Origin: Clostridiales bacterium
GTDB lineage: Bacteria; Bacillota; Clostridia; Saccharofermentanales; Saccharofermentanaceae
Assembly: GCA_017617525.1 (NCBI GenBank)
Contig: JAFZWA010000020.1
Span: forward strand, 1 to 51,755
Reading direction: 5' to 3'
Length of the DNA: 51,755 nt
Shown: positions 51,708-51,755 of the stretch, piece by piece
Position numbering within the stretch: position 1 is the first letter of the stretch
How the letters are laid out: every line of letters starts with the position of its first letter
The notes under the pieces: model-generated
What the model was told of the DNA's origin: nothing
Database searches by the model: none
Seen by the model: only the letters and a program-made list of their open reading frames with translations
Program-made: the position numbers and the translations under genes

Positions 51708-51755
51708 GGCATAAAACTGTTGAATATTCCGAGTTTTGTTGCATAGCAAACAGAC

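Overview
The window looks like a chromosomal segment of a low-to-mid G+C anaerobic Clostridia-type Firmicute. The evidence is a PASTA-bearing penicillin-binding protein in the cell-division cluster, a T-box before the trp operon, an S-box type SAM riboswitch, a MerR/GyrI regulator, Zn-ribbon membrane proteins and a long secreted modular protein. Genus and species cannot be fixed from the sequence alone.

Region 1 (1-13.2 kb) holds the tail of lgt, rodA, an unusual repeat-filled gap, and the dcw cluster mraZ-rsmH-ftsL-pbp(PASTA)-murE-murF-ftsW-murG-ftsQ. The cluster has a clear promoter with a GTGG-repeat MraZ operator and no room for mraY or murD. ftsZ follows with its own promoter, then nrdR, a two-component system, nth, recG, rsmD, coaD and a coiled-coil protein (13.4-22.1 kb). 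Together these make the cell wall and division machinery plus DNA-repair, ribosome-maturation and CoA housekeeping genes.

Region 2 (22.1-30.6 kb) is more accessory: an SMC/OLD-like ATPase plus TOPRIM-like protein pair (possible defence module), hemW, a convergent small orphan gene behind a SAM-I-type riboswitch, a MerR regulator, and a 1138-residue secreted protein built from about eight PPC-like modules. The secreted protein has a structured-looking leader and is followed by a 37-residue peptide gene.

Region 3 (30.6-37.6 kb) is a complete tryptophan operon, trpEGDCFBA, behind a T-box with a UGG (Trp) specifier. A membrane glycosyltransferase-like gene follows (37.7-39.3 kb).

Region 4 (39.4-51.8 kb) has a reverse-strand operon of three related tetratricopeptide-like/Zn-ribbon proteins, then a zinc-uptake operon (small Cys/His membrane protein, znuA, znuC, znuB, lipoprotein) with a perfect palindromic operator. 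After these come a Zn-ribbon membrane protein, a GNAT acetyltransferase, a DUF3592-like membrane protein, a 38-bp AT-rich repeat array, a NUDIX hydrolase and an AT-rich nuclease-helicase of probable foreign origin.

The strongest candidates for something undescribed are the SAM-riboswitch-controlled orphan gene (25.2-25.7 kb), the covarying hairpin array upstream of mraZ (1.7-2.1 kb), the leader RNA / modular secreted protein / micro-peptide unit (26.8-30.6 kb), and the ATPase-TOPRIM pair (22.2-24.1 kb). No rRNA, tRNA, CRISPR array or insertion sequence was seen.
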